Origin: Eubacteriaceae bacterium
Lineage (GTDB): Bacteria; Bacillota; Clostridia; Peptostreptococcales; Anaerovoracaceae
DNA length: 64,000 nt
Assembly: GCA_902362805.1 (NCBI GenBank)
Contig: CABIXY010000005.1
Span: forward strand, 62,001-126,000
Direction of reading: 5' to 3'
A program made the translations under genes and the position numbers. Shown in pieces: positions 25,577-34,093 of the stretch. The stretch's first letter is position 1. Each line of letters opens with the position of its first letter. Under the pieces are notes generated by a model, which made no database searches, was not told where the DNA came from, and worked only from the letters and a program-made list of their open reading frames with translations.

Positions 25577-26767
25577 CTATTCTATCGTTACTCTAATTTT
25601 TTCCGGACTGATTTCCATAGATGAATATGTCTTCTCACAAGTGACTGTCAAATCCACCTGATGGTTTCCTTCTTCCAGGTCACCCAAATCAGCAGAAAGG
25701 CGCAGATCACTCTTCTTAATCGCTGCAATCGCGTCCTCTGTTCCTTTTATCACAATTTCTATTTTTCCAGCCTTGACCTGTCCTTTCAGATCATCACTCA
25801 GACCTGTCAGATCCACATCGCCCTCGTCAAAAGTAAAGGTCTTACTAGAAAGGGCCTGGATTTTGACTATGAGAATCAAGGAACTCGATTGGTCTGAAAT
25901 CTGTATCTTATCTGGTAAAATCGGAACCAGGTCGATGGACGTATCTTCAGTGATATCGGTAATATCTACTTCTTCTGTCTTAATGGAATCGATGTCTGCG
26001 AGATCACTGCTCTTTCCCTTGATTGTAATCGTCTTCGGTACCGTGGTGCTTTTCTCCAGGGTATCCCCAGCATCATCGTTAATCGGTACGACCAAAGGCA
26101 CCGTCTTCGTCTTTGCCAGTTCTGCAGTGACAGAGACAGACTTTGCTGAAAGGTCGACCTTCTCCACTTCGTTGCCTTCTTTGTCCACAGGCGTCAATTC
26201 GGTCTTGATTGTCTTCAGCTCATCCGTAACCTTCCCCTCGGCAACGACAGCCTTGACGCTGGTCACCTTATTGACCAGTGAAGACGGTCCGCTGACAATC
26301 ACCGATTCGCGACTCATCTCTACTGTAATCGGTTCTTCTTCGCTGTCAAAATGACCTTGGTAATCAACGTCAATATCGACTTCTTTGGACTTATTATTCT
26401 CCACGACAACGGTGACTTTGTTGATGCTCTTGTCTTCTATTTCCACGTTGTCCGGCACTCTCACATTGATCTTCAGTTCATTCTTTCCTTTTGCGGCGTC
26501 AGCAAGATCGACAACTGCAGTGATATCTTTTTCGCTGATCTTGTTGATATTGCTTCTAGTTCCACTCAAAGTGACACTCATCGTATCAGCGCTGGTTTCT
26601 AAAACTGCCAAATTGCTGTCTGTCAGAACTTCGCCGTTGATGAATGTAATGGGAATGTCCCTAAAAGTCTTCGTATCGGTAGGATTTGTCTCACCGATAA
26701 CATATGCCCATAATCCAATTGCTATGATAAGGGAGAGGATGATATTAAACTTTTTGTTATTTAGCAT
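25577..26767 (-). CDS. cdaR: CdaR (YbbR-domain) regulator of the c-di-AMP cyclase
   Basis: A 396-residue membrane-anchored protein. One N-terminal helix (about 6-25) precedes repeated extracytoplasmic YbbR domains, each near 80 residues, seen as recurring IPITFINGEV, VPLVVPINDD and similar strands. CdaR modulates the diadenylate cyclase CdaA. Its start overlaps cdaA by 11 bases, showing coupled translation. Confidence 0.9.
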   Translation of the reverse strand: MLNNKKFNIILSLIIAIGLWAYVIGETNPTDTKTFRDIPITFINGEVLTDSNLAVLETSADTMSVTLSGTRSNINKISEKDITAVVDLADAAKGKNELKINVRVPDNVEIEDKSINKVTVVVENNKSKEVDIDVDYQGHFDSEEEPITVEMSRESVIVSGPSSLVNKVTSVKAVVAEGKVTDELKTIKTELTPVDKEGNEVEKVDLSAKSVSVTAELAKTKTVPLVVPINDDAGDTLEKSTTVPKTITIKGKSSDLADIDSIKTEEVDITDITEDTSIDLVPILPDKIQISDQSSSLILIVKIQALSSKTFTFDEGDVDLTGLSDDLKGQVKAGKIEIVIKGTEDAIAAIKKSDLRLSADLGDLEEGNHQVDLTVTCEKTYSSMEISPEKIRVTIE

Positions 26768-27602
26768 CTTTCTTCCTCCCTATCTTGTCAAATATTTTGC
26801 TGAACTTGAAGGAGTCGTCGTCATTGCCTGAAAGATACAGATTCAGCAATGTCTTTTCTACAGTTTTTGTATCTAAAAACCTAGTCAATTTACCGTCAAT
26901 CGCCATAGAGATAATCCCTGTCTCTTCACTGACGATGATGGCGATTGCGTCGGAGTTCTCGGTGATCCCGATGCCCGCCCGATGTCTCGTACCCAGACTC
27001 TTGTTCAAATTCTTGTTTCCGGTAAGCGGCAGCACGCAGCCTGCAGCAAAAATCTTATCTCCCCTGATGATGACAGCGCCGTCGTGAAGGGGCGCGCCTT
27101 CATAAAAGATATTGCCTAAAAGCTGTGATGTAATATCAGCATTGACTTCCGTTCCCGTCTCTGCGATATCAGAAAGTGCTGTTTCCCGTTCCAGAATAAT
27201 CAAAGCGCCTGTCTTAGTGCTCGAAAAAGAGTCTACAGCTTTGACGAACTCATCAGTAACCGTCTTCGCTTTTTCTTTGTCCAGTTGCCCGAACGGCGCC
27301 TTTACAATCTTGCTTCGTCCTACGTACTCCAGTCCCCTGCGCAGCTCTGGCTGAAATACTACGACCAGTGCGATCACGCCCAGTGTCATAGTTCCCCTCA
27401 ATATCCAGTTCAGTGCATACAGGTTCAGAATGTCCGACAGGAAAAAAGCCACAACTAATACCAGCAGACCTTTTACAAGCTGCTGGGCTCTCGTCTCCCT
27501 GATAAATCCAAGTATCTTATACACGATAAAGGATACAATTAAAATATCCAAAACGTCGTTGATTCCAATACTTGCAATGATGTTGTCAAAAAAATCCTTC
27601 AT
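26757..27602 (-). CDS. cdaA: Diadenylate cyclase CdaA
   Basis: A 281-residue membrane enzyme that makes c-di-AMP from two ATP. Three N-terminal helices (about 10-85) lead to a DAC domain with the catalytic motifs DGAVIIRGDKIFAAGCVLP (about 173-191) and GTRHRAGIGITE (about 205-216). c-di-AMP controls potassium and osmolyte uptake and cell-wall balance in Firmicutes. It heads the operon cdaA-cdaR-glmM-glmS-GerMN lipoprotein-ahcY-UPF0340. Confidence 0.95.
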   Translation of the reverse strand: MKDFFDNIIASIGINDVLDILIVSFIVYKILGFIRETRAQQLVKGLLVLVVAFFLSDILNLYALNWILRGTMTLGVIALVVVFQPELRRGLEYVGRSKIVKAPFGQLDKEKAKTVTDEFVKAVDSFSSTKTGALIILERETALSDIAETGTEVNADITSQLLGNIFYEGAPLHDGAVIIRGDKIFAAGCVLPLTGNKNLNKSLGTRHRAGIGITENSDAIAIIVSEETGIISMAIDGKLTRFLDTKTVEKTLLNLYLSGNDDDSFKFSKIFDKIGRKKDAK

Positions 27603-27672
27603 ATATCTATCCCCTTATACGTATTACACTAATTTTACAGTAAAAGGCTCAAAAATTCAAGGGGGAGGACAC

Positions 27673-27698
27673 AAAAAAGAGCTGCCTTGCGGCAGCTC
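27673..27698 (-). terminator. Terminator of hpf
   Basis: GAGCTGCC and GGCAGCTC arms around TTGC, followed on the minus strand by six Ts. Confidence 0.88.
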
Positions 27699-27706
27699 GT
27701 AATAAT

Positions 27707-28234
27707 TTAGTATGTTGTTTCTAAAACCCCGTAGTTTCCATCCTTTCTGCTATATACAACATTGACACTGTCAGTTTCCATATCCAGGAAAACGAAGAAA
27801 TCGTGCTGAAGCATCTCCATTTCAAGGATCGCTTCGTCAATAGTCATCGGCGCAAGTTCGAATTTCTTGGTTCTTACTACCTTAACCTCTTCAACTTCTT
27901 CTTCCATTTCTGGAAGCGTCTCAAATCTCACTGACTTGTTGTCATTGTATCTTCTCTGAAGTTTACCCTTAAATCTTGACATCTGGCTCGACAACTTATC
28001 GACTACCTTGTCGATTCCTTCGTAGATGTCTGGAACGACTTCTTCTGCTCTGAATACAGCTCCCTTGGCATTTATCGTCGCTTCGATTTTGTCCCTGCCT
28101 CTCTCCTGAGATAATACTACATTTACAGTAATGTCGTCTGAGAAATACTTTCCTAATTTATCAAATTTCTTTTCCATTGTGTCCTGTAAATGTTTGTAAG
28201 TGTTAAAATTCTTACCTGTGATGATTACCTTCAT
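27707..28234 (-). CDS. hpf: Ribosome hibernation promoting factor, long form
   Basis: A 175-residue HPF/RaiA protein that pairs inactive ribosomes into 100S dimers in slow growth. The N-terminal S30AE domain covers about 1-100; the C-terminal dimerisation domain (about 123-175, with FELAPMTIDEAILEMEMLQH) marks the long form. The ATG follows AAGGAGGT. A structured noncoding RNA of the raiA type lies directly upstream, the association for which that RNA class is named. Confidence 0.95.
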   Translation of the reverse strand: MKVIITGKNFNTYKHLQDTMEKKFDKLGKYFSDDITVNVVLSQERGRDKIEATINAKGAVFRAEEVVPDIYEGIDKVVDKLSSQMSRFKGKLQRRYNDNKSVRFETLPEMEEEVEEVKVVRTKKFELAPMTIDEAILEMEMLQHDFFVFLDMETDSVNVVYSRKDGNYGVLETTY

Positions 28235-28366
28235 TTGATGACCTCCTTAGTTGCCTCAGGGCCTTCCGGCCATAAGTTATTTTGTTGGTAATAGTATACC
28301 ATAGTTTTCTGAAAAATCATACAGAAATTTTCAAAACGCAAAACGACAACTCTCGCTGCCTCATAG

Positions 28367-28557
28367 AAAAACGGCATTGCAGTTGTCTGGCTGACCTGGT
28401 CTTTGCCCCCACACTCGCCTTTACCGGGATTTTCCCGAGGACTTACATCTAAGCTACGCCATGATCACTGCCGCTCTAGCGGATCAGCTTACGTGGATCC
28501 CTTTGCCCGTAACTGGCATGGATTTTCAACCACAGACCCAGACAACTGCAATGCCGT
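28367..28557 (-). ncRNA. raiA RNA: raiA-type structured noncoding RNA
   Basis: A GC-rich stretch of 191 bases is closed by perfect 20-base arms (ACGGCATTGCAGTTGTCTGG at 28538-28557 and its complement at 28371-28390). On the minus strand the closing arm is followed by TTTTT. Inside are further GC-rich helices such as CCTCGGG/CCCGGT-like pairs. No protein frame spans it. Its size, closing stem and position just upstream of hpf fit the raiA motif RNA of Firmicutes. The class assignment rests on context and architecture; it was not aligned to the motif. Confidence 0.75.
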
Positions 28558-28589
28558 CTTATTCATTTTTTGCTATATAGCCACTTTTT

Positions 28590-28738
28590 GAAAATTTGAG
28601 TATAAATTCTCGCCCGTCATCATGGTTAACGCTTCCATTATTGCCATCTTTTATGCAATGTATTGTCTATAACACGTTAAAAAGGGCTGTTTTCGCCAAA
28701 ATATATGTAAGTAATTTCCAATTTTTATACTCAAAATC
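28590..28738. repeat. Imperfect inverted repeat between raiA-type RNA and comF
   Basis: GAAAATTTGAGTATAAATT at 28590-28608 and the inverted AATTTTTATACTCAAAATC at 28720-28738 flank about 110 bases without a gene. This could be the ends of a small degenerate element or AT-rich promoter sequence. Confidence 0.4.
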
Positions 28739-28775
28739 AAAAAAACCGCTTAAAAAGTTAAACTTTTTCGGCTGC
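28739..28775 (-). terminator. Terminator of the yhaM-cca-recD2-comF operon
   Basis: On the minus strand GCCG-AAAAAGTT pairs with AACTTTTT-AAGCGG and is followed by seven Ts, 34 bases past the comF stop. Confidence 0.65.
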
Positions 28776-28808
28776 TTCTAAGCCGACCCTTGCCTGCAAG
28801 CCCGCTGC

Positions 28809-29471
28809 TTACCTAGCCGCAAAGGCAAGCAAATACACGTCTGCAGCACCGGCCCTTCGCAGAGCGTCATAGCATTCCAATGCCGTGCTGCCGGTGGTAT
28901 AGAAATCGTCAATCAGCAGAATCGACTTTCCCTCTAGCATTTTAACATACTTTTCGTTTACTGCAAACTTCCCTTTAACATTTTGCCTGCGTTCTGTCGG
29001 GTTCAAACCCCTCATGGGCAGGGTATTCCCCGTGCGCAGAAGGCCATGGGCAACATGGGGTCTCGATACCAGGCGTCCCAGATATTTGCCGATCAGCGCG
29101 GCGTGGTTGAAGCCTCGTTCCCGCTCCTTTGCTGCAAACATGGGCACCGGCACGATTGCATCATAAGAGAGTTCCGTCAAAGATAACCGATCTGCCATGA
29201 TCTGCGCAATATCTCTGGCAATATACGTTTTGCCGTTATATTTGAGGGCAAAGATCAAGGTTCTCTCGTATAATCCGTATTCCGTACAGCGGAGGACTTT
29301 GAGCCCGCCGATATCTTTGATCGGGGAAGCATCCCACCTGATGTGGGAAATGCAGTGGTCGCACAGATTGTACGTTCTGCTCTCGTCAATGACATTGCCG
29401 CAGCAGCTGCAATAGAGTGACGGCGGATAAAGCAGGTCCAGAGCTGCATTGCCAATACTTCTTACGTTCAT
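28809..29471 (-). CDS. comF: ComF family protein
   Basis: A 220-residue ComFC/GntX-type protein with a phosphoribosyltransferase fold, linked to DNA uptake and recombination. An N-terminal zinc-binding part is visible (CSCCG and CDHC within residues 22-44), followed by the PRPP-binding loop ILLIDDFYTTGST (about 183-195). Its start overlaps the recD2 stop by 4 bases. No comFA helicase gene lies nearby. Confidence 0.88.
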   Translation of the reverse strand: MNVRSIGNAALDLLYPPSLYCSCCGNVIDESRTYNLCDHCISHIRWDASPIKDIGGLKVLRCTEYGLYERTLIFALKYNGKTYIARDIAQIMADRLSLTELSYDAIVPVPMFAAKERERGFNHAALIGKYLGRLVSRPHVAHGLLRTGNTLPMRGLNPTERRQNVKGKFAVNEKYVKMLEGKSILLIDDFYTTGSTALECYDALRRAGAADVYLLAFAAR

Positions 29472-31684
29472 TGTCCCGCCTCTAGCAGGCTCTCCAGCCT
29501 GTATCGCAAACCGGAATATCTCATTTTGATCCGGTTGTTGTCAATCATCGCGTTCATGCGGCCTTCTGAGCCAACGAGAACGACGATCTGCTTGCCGCGA
29601 GTAACAGCGGTGTAGAGCAGGTTCCGCGTAGCCAACACCGGCGGAAACCAGGATATGGGCATTACGACAATGGGGAACTCGCTGCCCTGGCTTTTATGCA
29701 CCGTCACCGCATAAGCCAGTTCTAATTCATCCAGCTGAGAAAAGTCGTAGGTTACGTATTTATCCTCGTCAAAAATGACAGTCATCTGGTTAAATTCTTT
29801 GTCTATCTTCTCGATGAAACCCACGTCTCCGTTAAAAATCCCCTGTCCTTCGGAGAAGTCCCGGCGTTTCTTCCAGCCCATCTGATAGTTGTTTTTTATC
29901 TGCATCACTTTGTCGTTTTCGCGGAACAGTTTCTCGCCGAACTTTCGCTCCATCAAATCCTCCCGCGGCGGATTCAAAGCCTGCTGCAGCTCCTTGTTGA
30001 GAGAGATACTGCCCAAAGACCCTTTGCGCACTGGCGTCAAAACTTGAATATCTCTGACTGGGATGATTCCTTCGTAATAAGCAGCCAGCCGTTTGGTGAC
30101 CAACTCCAGAATCAGATCCAGAATCGCTTTCTCCGAAGACCGCTCCATGAGGAAAAAATCCTTGTCCTTCCCGTTGACAAAAGGGTATTCTCCTTTGTTA
30201 ATTCTGTGCGCATTGACGACGATCATGCTCTCTTCTGCCTGACGGAAGATCTCTTTTAAGATCACCGTGTGGACGTATTCGCTCTCGATGATATCGCGCA
30301 GCACATTTCCGGCGCCGACAGATGGCAGCTGATCGTAGTCTCCTACCATGATCAGGCGGGTGCCCGGTTTGATCGCATCGGTCAATCCCTGCATCAGCAT
30401 CAGATCGATCATAGAAGTTTCATCCACGATGACCACGTCATATTTAAGAGGGTCTTCGCTTGTCTTTCCAAACTTCATCATGTCTTCGCCTTCAGAGTAG
30501 TAGTATTCCAGGAGCCGGTGTATGGTAGAAGCGTAATGTCCGCTAGTCTCGGTAATCCGCTTTGCCGCTCTGCCCGTCGGCGCTGCGATGGCAACCTTGA
30601 ACTCACTGTGCTCAAAGATGTTGATAATCGTATTGATAATCGTCGTCTTCCCTGTACCCGGTCCGCCAGTGATGACAGAAATGCCACTGGTCAGAGAACT
30701 TTTGACAGCTGCAATCTGCTGCTCCGAGAGAACGATGCCCGTTTCCCCTTCCGTCATCTTGATCATGCTGTCGATGTCCACTGACAGAGACTTGAGGTTG
30801 GCGTTTGCAATGGCCGCAATATTCTTGCAGACCTTTTGTTCCGCCAGATAGTAGAGATAGAGATAGACTACCGTCTGTCCGCCCAGATTATCAATCTGAA
30901 TATCGCCTTCAAAAGCCATTGCAACCATGTTTTCGTATATCAGTTCCGTAGAAAGATCCAATAGGTCCGCTACATTTTCACAGAGTTCCTGCTGAGGCAT
31001 GTAAGTGTTACCCTCTCCCACATAATAACTGAGGCCGTACTTGATGCCGCTGTGTATTCGGAAGGTACTTTCTTTCTCGATGCCCATCTTCTCTGCGATG
31101 GTATCCGCCTTGCGAAAACCGATGCCGTAGACTTCTTCCACCAGGCGGTAAGGATTCTCTTTGATCAATTCTGTGGCAGCAGCGCCGTAAATCTTATATA
31201 GCTTCAGGGCATAATCCGCCGAAACGCCGTATTCTTGAAAGAACATAGACACGTTTGCAAACTCTCTGTGAGCAGCAAAAGACTCCGCAATGGATTCCGC
31301 CTTCTTCGGCCCAATACCGCTGACAAGAGACAGCCTTTCCGGCTCATGCTCCATGATTTCCAGAGTCTCCTCACCGAACTGATTGACAATGGCAGCAGCC
31401 ATTTTGGGACCGATTCCCTTGATGACACCCGACGCCAAAAAACCTTCAATTCCCGCCTTTCCTGTCGGCAGCATTTCTTCGAATTCGCTGAAAGCGAACT
31501 GCTCCCCATAGGTAGGATGGATCTTGAAGGTTCCGCGCAGCTTATAGCCGCTTCCTTTTACGCAGGACGGGAGACAGCCGACCACAGTAAAATACTCGTC
31601 CTCTGTCTCCATCACTGCAATGGTATAGCCATTTTCTTCGTTATGAAAAATGATTTCTGTAATAATACCCTGTTTTTCTTCCAT
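29468..31684 (-). CDS. recD2: RecD2-type 5'-3' DNA helicase
   Basis: A 738-residue superfamily 1B helicase without RecBC. Tandem helix-hairpin-helix motifs (IKGIGPKMAAAIV and VSGIGPKKAESIA, about 89-135) precede the motor domain. Walker A is GGPGTGKTTIINT (about 343-355), Walker B is VVIVDETSMID, motif III is MVGDYDQLPSVG and the C-terminal motif is AVTVHKSQGSEF. It lies 0 bases after the cca-like stop and overlaps comF by 4, so this is one operon for nucleic-acid maintenance. Confidence 0.94.
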   Translation of the reverse strand: MEEKQGIITEIIFHNEENGYTIAVMETEDEYFTVVGCLPSCVKGSGYKLRGTFKIHPTYGEQFAFSEFEEMLPTGKAGIEGFLASGVIKGIGPKMAAAIVNQFGEETLEIMEHEPERLSLVSGIGPKKAESIAESFAAHREFANVSMFFQEYGVSADYALKLYKIYGAAATELIKENPYRLVEEVYGIGFRKADTIAEKMGIEKESTFRIHSGIKYGLSYYVGEGNTYMPQQELCENVADLLDLSTELIYENMVAMAFEGDIQIDNLGGQTVVYLYLYYLAEQKVCKNIAAIANANLKSLSVDIDSMIKMTEGETGIVLSEQQIAAVKSSLTSGISVITGGPGTGKTTIINTIINIFEHSEFKVAIAAPTGRAAKRITETSGHYASTIHRLLEYYYSEGEDMMKFGKTSEDPLKYDVVIVDETSMIDLMLMQGLTDAIKPGTRLIMVGDYDQLPSVGAGNVLRDIIESEYVHTVILKEIFRQAEESMIVVNAHRINKGEYPFVNGKDKDFFLMERSSEKAILDLILELVTKRLAAYYEGIIPVRDIQVLTPVRKGSLGSISLNKELQQALNPPREDLMERKFGEKLFRENDKVMQIKNNYQMGWKKRRDFSEGQGIFNGDVGFIEKIDKEFNQMTVIFDEDKYVTYDFSQLDELELAYAVTVHKSQGSEFPIVVMPISWFPPVLATRNLLYTAVTRGKQIVVLVGSEGRMNAMIDNNRIKMRYSGLRYRLESLLEAGQ

Positions 31685-32962
31685 TTATTTCATCCATTTA
31701 ACATATCTCGTCTTTGCCGCAAACTTGTTTTTGGAAAACTTCTTGGCCGCTTTCAGCAAGATCTCTCTCTTGTTGTCCTTGGCATCCTTGTGGACCACTG
31801 AGACCACCAATTCCAGCAGCTCCTGCGCTTTTTCTGGAGAATCGGTAATGCCTGCCTCCATGATATCGTTGGCGTCGATGACCAAATCCTCCGCAAAGAC
31901 TGGGGCATGGCTGCTCTTGATGACCTGCATATAGTAATTTCGAGCTTCAATCTTGTTTGCTGGCTGATCATAGACGATGCGCTGCGCCTTTGACAGATTG
32001 TGCAGATAGTTATAAATTTCCGAACCGTGTTTATGCAGGTAACGTTTGAAGGTCAATTCGTCCACGAGGAAGTTGATGTCGATCATCTCGTTCAATGCGG
32101 TTATCAGTTTCTTTTTTGTCTTTTCGTCAAAGTTGAGATATTCGATGGCCGCAATACTTCTTTTCTTCGAAAATGCCGTATACAGCAGTCCCAGACGGCG
32201 GGTGCGCACCGGTCTCGTCTTGTCGATGTTTTTGCAGACCGTATGGAAAGAACGCATATCTGATTTGGACAGCTTATTCGATACTTCTTCGCTCAAAACG
32301 GCTGCCATCAGACCAGTTCCCCCCATCATATTCAGCCCTTTGCCCGCATTATCAGAAACCAAAATCCGCTCCAGCTGCACTCTGATGGCGTTGACATCGT
32401 AGTCCAGCAAAAGCCGCCAGTTTGCCACAATTGCATCGTAGACTTCTTTCTGAAGGTCGAACCCCATCTCTGCAGCCAATCTGACTGCCTCCATCATTTT
32501 GATCGGTTCTTCTTTGAACAGTCGATCTGGATCAGAAATAGCTCTCACCAGCTTTTTCTTAATATCTTCTCTGCCGCCGTATGGATCCACAAAAGTCCGA
32601 TCTGGATTGTCAGCCATGGCATCAACGGTGAAGCCACTCCTTCCCATCTCATCTTCAATGGTGCCCTCCATATGATGAATGTCTAATACGGATCCTTCCA
32701 GATGGGAGGGCTCGTCCTCGTCTTTTCCTTTCACTTCATATGTAAAGTCGATACGCATCACTGGCGATTCTCCGCTTATGATATTTCCCTTTGGGAAGAA
32801 TCTCTGCAAATCATCCATGGAAGCCTTCGTTACCAGATCCCAGTCGTAGGCCGGTACGCCGCGTATCAAATCTCTGACGCAATCACCTACCGCATAGGTC
32901 TCAAAGCCTTCCTTTTCCAAGGTCTTCAGGGTTGAAAGCACATCTTTGTCAAATTTAATCAC
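31685..32962 (-). CDS. cca: CCA tRNA nucleotidyltransferase / poly(A) polymerase family
   Basis: A 425-residue class II nucleotidyltransferase. The head domain opens YAVGDCVRDLIRGVPAYDWDLVT (about 23-45 in part), with the catalytic DxD as DWD; the usual GG is GD here. RNA-binding helices follow, including ISDPDRLFKEEPIKMMEAVRLA. A C-terminal helical region ends KTRYVKWMK. It would add or repair the 3' CCA of tRNA. The start is GTG at 32962, 7 bases after GGAGG that overlaps the yhaM end. Confidence 0.88.
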   Translation of the reverse strand: MIKFDKDVLSTLKTLEKEGFETYAVGDCVRDLIRGVPAYDWDLVTKASMDDLQRFFPKGNIISGESPVMRIDFTYEVKGKDEDEPSHLEGSVLDIHHMEGTIEDEMGRSGFTVDAMADNPDRTFVDPYGGREDIKKKLVRAISDPDRLFKEEPIKMMEAVRLAAEMGFDLQKEVYDAIVANWRLLLDYDVNAIRVQLERILVSDNAGKGLNMMGGTGLMAAVLSEEVSNKLSKSDMRSFHTVCKNIDKTRPVRTRRLGLLYTAFSKKRSIAAIEYLNFDEKTKKKLITALNEMIDINFLVDELTFKRYLHKHGSEIYNYLHNLSKAQRIVYDQPANKIEARNYYMQVIKSSHAPVFAEDLVIDANDIMEAGITDSPEKAQELLELVVSVVHKDAKDNKREILLKAAKKFSKNKFAAKTRYVKWMK

Positions 32963-32964
32963 TT

Positions 32965-33942
32965 CTACATCCTCCGTTTTCTTTCGTCCATCGGTTTGTA
33001 TAATCTTCTATTGTCCAGGGTCCACACTCGGTCCGAAAACTCACCCGGGGCAATGCCATCGAGAGCATTTTCCATATCGAACATCCTGGCATCTAAAATA
33101 TCTAAATAGTGCAATACCTCCGCTTCCGGAAACAACGGCTTCTTAGGGCTGCCAAACTCCGGTTCGTAATGGTGTGAAAGAATCATATGTTCCAGCATCA
33201 AAGCCTTTTCTCTCGGAAAACCAAGTTCTTCTGTGACCTTGTCTAAGAATTTGATACCCTGCACGATGTGTCCCAGCAACTGTCCCTCGAAGGAATATCC
33301 TGGGGAAATACCGTATTCGTTGGACTCAATCTCGTTGAGTTTTTCGATATCGTGGAGGATCACTCCCGCAGCGACCATATCCTGATTCAGGTAAGTATAA
33401 ATCTGACACACCGCAAGGCCTGTCATCAGCATTCTCTTCACATGGTAAAGCAGCCCGCCATACTCTGCATGGTGGTTCTTGGAAGCTGCCGGATAATACA
33501 TCAGCTTGGTCTTATTATCGGTTAAAACCTTGGTACAGAGCTTGCGCAGATCCTGGTCCTCCATCTCGTCTGCGACCTTATAGATGAAGTCATACATATC
33601 CTCAGACTTTTCCGGAGCTGCCTTGATATAATCTGCTATTTCAAGCTGATCTTCTGCATTGCACAGGCGGATTCTGCCAATCCGAAGCTGTGTCTGTCCC
33701 TGCCAATCTGTGACTTGCGCTCTGACTTTGATGATATCGCCTTCCTTAATCTGGGTAAGCATTTCTATTTCACTTTCGGCGATGTCCCATTTCTTGGAGT
33801 TGACTTCCCCAGTCTTATCTCCCAGGAGCACGTCGAAATACTGTTTCTTGTTGGCGCCCACCTTGATGCCGGCGCTTTTCACCATAAAAAAATCCGTAAC
33901 TTCTGTCTGATTTCTCAAATCTGCTGCGTAATATTGTTTCAT
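32965..33942 (-). CDS. yhaM: 3'-5' exoribonuclease YhaM-like
   Basis: A 325-residue protein with an N-terminal OB-fold domain (about 12-95, KVGANKKQYFDVLLGDKTGEV) and an HD domain (about 150-290) with the metal motif VILHDIEKLNE and histidines in MILSHHYEPEFG. YhaM degrades short RNA and single-stranded DNA from the 3' end. It is the first gene of the operon yhaM-cca-recD2-comF. Confidence 0.9.
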   Translation of the reverse strand: MKQYYAADLRNQTEVTDFFMVKSAGIKVGANKKQYFDVLLGDKTGEVNSKKWDIAESEIEMLTQIKEGDIIKVRAQVTDWQGQTQLRIGRIRLCNAEDQLEIADYIKAAPEKSEDMYDFIYKVADEMEDQDLRKLCTKVLTDNKTKLMYYPAASKNHHAEYGGLLYHVKRMLMTGLAVCQIYTYLNQDMVAAGVILHDIEKLNEIESNEYGISPGYSFEGQLLGHIVQGIKFLDKVTEELGFPREKALMLEHMILSHHYEPEFGSPKKPLFPEAEVLHYLDILDARMFDMENALDGIAPGEFSDRVWTLDNRRLYKPMDERKRRM

Positions 33943-34051
33943 TCTATATTCTCCATAAATGTAATCAAAAAAATCACTGTACTAGTAGACATTATAATAC
34001 AAATCTGCCAATTAGTATAGTAATTAATTGTGAAGATATTTCCCCATATGT

Positions 34052-34081
34052 AAAAGAGGGGGCACGATTTCTCATGCCCCC
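34052..34081 (-). terminator. Terminator of the OmpR-type two-component operon
   Basis: GGGGGCA and TGCCCCC arms followed on the minus strand by TCTTTTA. Confidence 0.75.
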
Positions 34082-34093
34082 GAAGGATTCAAT

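Noticed and set aside
28367..28557. Cobalamin riboswitch or RNase P RNA
   Set aside because: Conserved boxes of those RNAs could not be matched, while the position and closing stem fit the raiA type.
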